Of a stretch of 64,000 nucleotides of DNA, positions 62,065-64,000 are shown in pieces. The first letter of the stretch is position 1. The number at the start of each line of letters is the position of its first letter. Source of the DNA: an uncultured Alphaproteobacteria bacterium (GTDB taxonomy: Bacteria; Pseudomonadota; Alphaproteobacteria; HIMB59); NCBI GenBank assembly GCA_902574995.1, contig CACGPP010000004.1:50461-114460 (forward strand). The letters run 5' to 3'. The position numbers and the translations under genes were made by a program. The notes under the pieces were generated by a model, which made no database searches, was not told where the DNA came from, and worked only from the letters and a program-made list of their open reading frames with translations.

Positions 62065-62982
62065 TTATGAGAATAAATCACCCTCTGTAAATACTGCAGT
62101 ATTCATGTCTTTAACAAATAATTTACCTTGGTCTGATTTAAATCTTGATACGTCAATAAATCCACCTTTAACTGCGATTCTAACGTTTTCAGCATTAATT
62201 GATATGATTTGACCTGGAAAATGCTCAGCACTTTGCTCGTCAATAAACTTAGTGTCATAAAAGACATACTCATCACCCATGAATTCAGCCCATGCACCAG
62301 GCTGAGGGTTGCAACCCCTTATTAAATTATAAATTTCGTTTCCGGGTTTTTTCCAATCAATTCTTGCATCACTTTTTTTACACCAAGACTCATATGTTGC
62401 TTTAGAGTCATCTTGAGGTGTCTTTGGTGCATTACCAGACTCAATTAAATTTGCAGCTTCAACACATGCTTCAAGGCCTAATGGAAATATCTTTTTAAAA
62501 TAAACATCTCCTAAAGTATCATCAGGACCAATATCAACTTCTTTTTGAAGTAATATTTCACCCTCATCTAGCCCATCATTTGGATAAAAAATTGAAAGAC
62601 CTGTTTTTGTGGAGCCACCAATTATAGGCCAGTTTATTGAACTTGGTCCTCTATGGAGTGGAAGTAGTGAGGGGTGAAAACAAATAGATCCATGAGTGGG
62701 AATATCTCTCGCTCCTTCAGGCACAAAAATTATTACATAAGCCATGACACATAAATCCGCACCATGAGACTTAATTTGGTCTAGTACCTCTTGGTCTTTA
62801 AAATTTGAGGGTTGGTAAACAGGCAAACTAACACTTTGAGCGTATTCTTTAACAGGATCGACTGGTTTACCCTCTTTGTCAGGTGCACAATATACTGCTA
62901 CTACTTCATGGTCTGTTTCTGTATGAAATTTTTCTAAAGCACTTTTTCCAAATGCCTGTTGCCCCATTAAAATTATTTTCAT
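62065..62982 (-). CDS. Stand-alone 10-formyl-THF hydrolase-domain protein (ALDH1L1 N-terminal type)
   Basis: 305-residue formyltransferase-fold protein with N-terminal transferase (about 1-200) and C-terminal (about 205-305) domains. It resembles the hydrolase half of 10-formyl-THF dehydrogenase more than Fmt: HGSICFHPSLLPLHRGPSSI, NDGLDEGEILLQKEVDIGPD, SGNAPKTPQDDSKATYESW and NLIRGCNPQPGAWAEF. Catalytic His and Asp are kept; the Fmt Asn position is Cys. There is no aldehyde dehydrogenase domain. It could release formate from 10-formyl-THF. It follows the formyl-CoA transferase gene by 26 bases. Confidence 0.83.
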   Translation of the reverse strand: MKIILMGQQAFGKSALEKFHTETDHEVVAVYCAPDKEGKPVDPVKEYAQSVSLPVYQPSNFKDQEVLDQIKSHGADLCVMAYVIIFVPEGARDIPTHGSICFHPSLLPLHRGPSSINWPIIGGSTKTGLSIFYPNDGLDEGEILLQKEVDIGPDDTLGDVYFKKIFPLGLEACVEAANLIESGNAPKTPQDDSKATYESWCKKSDARIDWKKPGNEIYNLIRGCNPQPGAWAEFMGDEYVFYDTKFIDEQSAEHFPGQIISINAENVRIAVKGGFIDVSRFKSDQGKLFVKDMNTAVFTEGDLFS

Positions 62983-63008
62983 TATTGCTCCTTAAATTAA
63001 AATATATC

Positions 63009-64000
63009 TTATACTGCTCCGGCCTCTCTTACAGCTTTAATTTCATCGTCACTCATCTGACAAAATTCTTTTAATATCTCATCAGTATGCTCTCCGAGAA
63101 GTGGAGATCTTTCAACTTTTGCTGGGGAGTCAGATAACTTAATCGGATTACCAACAGTCAAATATTTCCCTCGTTCAGGGTGATCGACTTCAACTATAGT
63201 ATTAGTGTCTCTCAGACCTTGATCTTCAGCTAATTCTTTTAGAGATAATATTGGACCAACTGGTATATCTAAAGGGTTACATATATCCATTACCTCAAAT
63301 TTAGTCTTGGTCATTGTCCATGACTCAATTGTATCAAATATTTCGTTTAACCTTGGTAGTCTTTTAGCAGGAGTTGAGTAATTTTCATCCTCTTTCCATT
63401 CGGGTTTACCAATAACATCACATACTTTTTCCCAAACAGCCGCCTGGGTAATAAAATATGTATATGCATTAGGATCCTTTTCCCAACCTTTACATTTTAG
63501 AATTCTTCCTGGCTGACCACCACCTGAATCGTTACCTGCGCGAGGCGTAGAGTCACCAAAAGGAATGTCTTCTCCGAATTGAGAGTATTCTTTTAAAGGC
63601 CCTCTTGAAAGTCTCTGTTGGTCACGAAGTTTAACTCTGCAAAGATTTAAAACTCCATCTTGCATTGCGGCAGATACTCTTTGTCCCTTTCCTGACTTTT
63701 CTCTATGGAATAAAGCAGTAACTATACCCAATGCTAAATGTAGTCCTGTTCCACTATCTCCTATTTGTGCACCGGTGACTAAAGGAACTTCTCCAAGCAT
63801 GCCTGTTGTTGAAGCAGATCCACCTGCGCACTGAGCAACATTCTCATAAACTTTACAATCTTCATATTTTCCTGGACCAAAACCTTTAACAGACGCATAA
63901 ATCATTCTTGGATTTATTTCTTGAATTTTTTCCCATGAAAAGCCCATTCTATCTAAAGCACCAGGAGCAAAATTTTCTACCATCACATCACACTCTTGGA
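63009..64000 (-). CDS. frc: Formyl-CoA:oxalate CoA-transferase (partial)
   Basis: Class III (CaiB/BaiF) CoA transferase. The reading frame is open to the window edge; the residues before the first Met are [13 protein letters not shown], matching the DVLVENF region of the family, so the 5' end lies outside. Frc hallmarks are [36 protein letters not shown] and [15 protein letters not shown]. It moves CoA between formate and oxalate. The usual partner, oxalyl-CoA decarboxylase, is not in the window. Next gene downstream is the formyl-THF hydrolase-like protein, giving a one-carbon (formyl) theme. Confidence 0.88.
   Translation of the reverse strand, partial: QECDVMVENFAPGALDRMGFSWEKIQEINPRMIYASVKGFGPGKYEDCKVYENVAQCAGGSASTTGMLGEVPLVTGAQIGDSGTGLHLALGIVTALFHREKSGKGQRVSAAMQDGVLNLCRVKLRDQQRLSRGPLKEYSQFGEDIPFGDSTPRAGNDSGGGQPGRILKCKGWEKDPNAYTYFITQAAVWEKVCDVIGKPEWKEDENYSTPAKRLPRLNEIFDTIESWTMTKTKFEVMDICNPLDIPVGPILSLKELAEDQGLRDTNTIVEVDHPERGKYLTVGNPIKLSDSPAKVERSPLLGEHTDEILKEFCQMSDDEIKAVREAGAV

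Noticed and set aside
1..64000. tRNA, rRNA, CRISPR array, insertion sequence or prophage
   Set aside because: No cloverleaf-like or repeat-spacer structure and no transposase, integrase or phage gene was seen; gene order looks like a stable core region.

Overview
This window looks like a stretch of chromosome from a streamlined marine alphaproteobacterium, most likely Pelagibacterales (SAR11) or a close relative. The DNA is AT-rich (about one third G+C by eye). Genes are packed with almost no spacers: nine of ten tail-to-tail gene pairs abut or share bases. The content is typical of that group: trimethylamine monooxygenase, TMAO demethylase, a TMAO/betaine ABC transporter, N-methylglutamate genes, betaine-homocysteine methyltransferase, and a thiamin salvage operon with a riboswitch but no thiC. 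I saw no tRNA, rRNA, insertion sequence, prophage or CRISPR array.

Layout. 1-5100: tyrS, a MetX-like hydrolase, a divergent glutamine-synthetase-family protein, a class I amidotransferase and three tiny membrane proteins. 5119-8499: an ammonium transporter facing a type III glutamine synthetase/GmaS gene and a hypothetical partner. 8547-23957: a 15 kb minus-strand block reading mgdABCD, mgsABC, an IclR regulator, a FAD oxidase, a second GS-family ligase, a second amidotransferase/GXGXG/FMN triad and a hypothetical protein. 24131-33277: tmm, a tiny membrane protein, an orphan GcvT protein, tdm and tmoVWX. 33358-36706: alanine racemase, a DmdC-like acyl-CoA dehydrogenase and an unknown. 36703-45103: ETF-QO, ETF, a Nudix hydrolase, a dimethylglycine-dehydrogenase-like enzyme, a choline-kinase-like protein and Bhmt. 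45134-54791: housekeeping genes, the thiamin operon, mmsA, an F1-ATPase inhibitor, gloA and others. 54792-62055: an Mrp-type cation/proton antiporter. 62065-64000: a stand-alone 10-formyl-THF hydrolase-like protein and the 3' part of a formyl-CoA transferase.

How it works together. TMA and TMAO would enter through TmoXVW or form through Tmm. Tdm cleaves TMAO to dimethylamine and formaldehyde. Methylamine is then ligated to glutamate (GmaS), moved to 2-oxoglutarate (MgsABC) and oxidised by MgdABCD with release of a C1 unit to folate. Bhmt, the DMGDH-like enzyme, ETF and ETF-QO form a second methyl-oxidation branch that starts from glycine betaine. No dimethylamine monooxygenase genes are visible.

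The most interesting features are two. A palindrome with TGTTTCAT-type half-sites appears at four methylamine promoters, which suggests one IclR regulon. A second ligase + oxidase + glutamate-synthase-like module, beside the canonical gma/mgs/mgd route, may handle a different amine.
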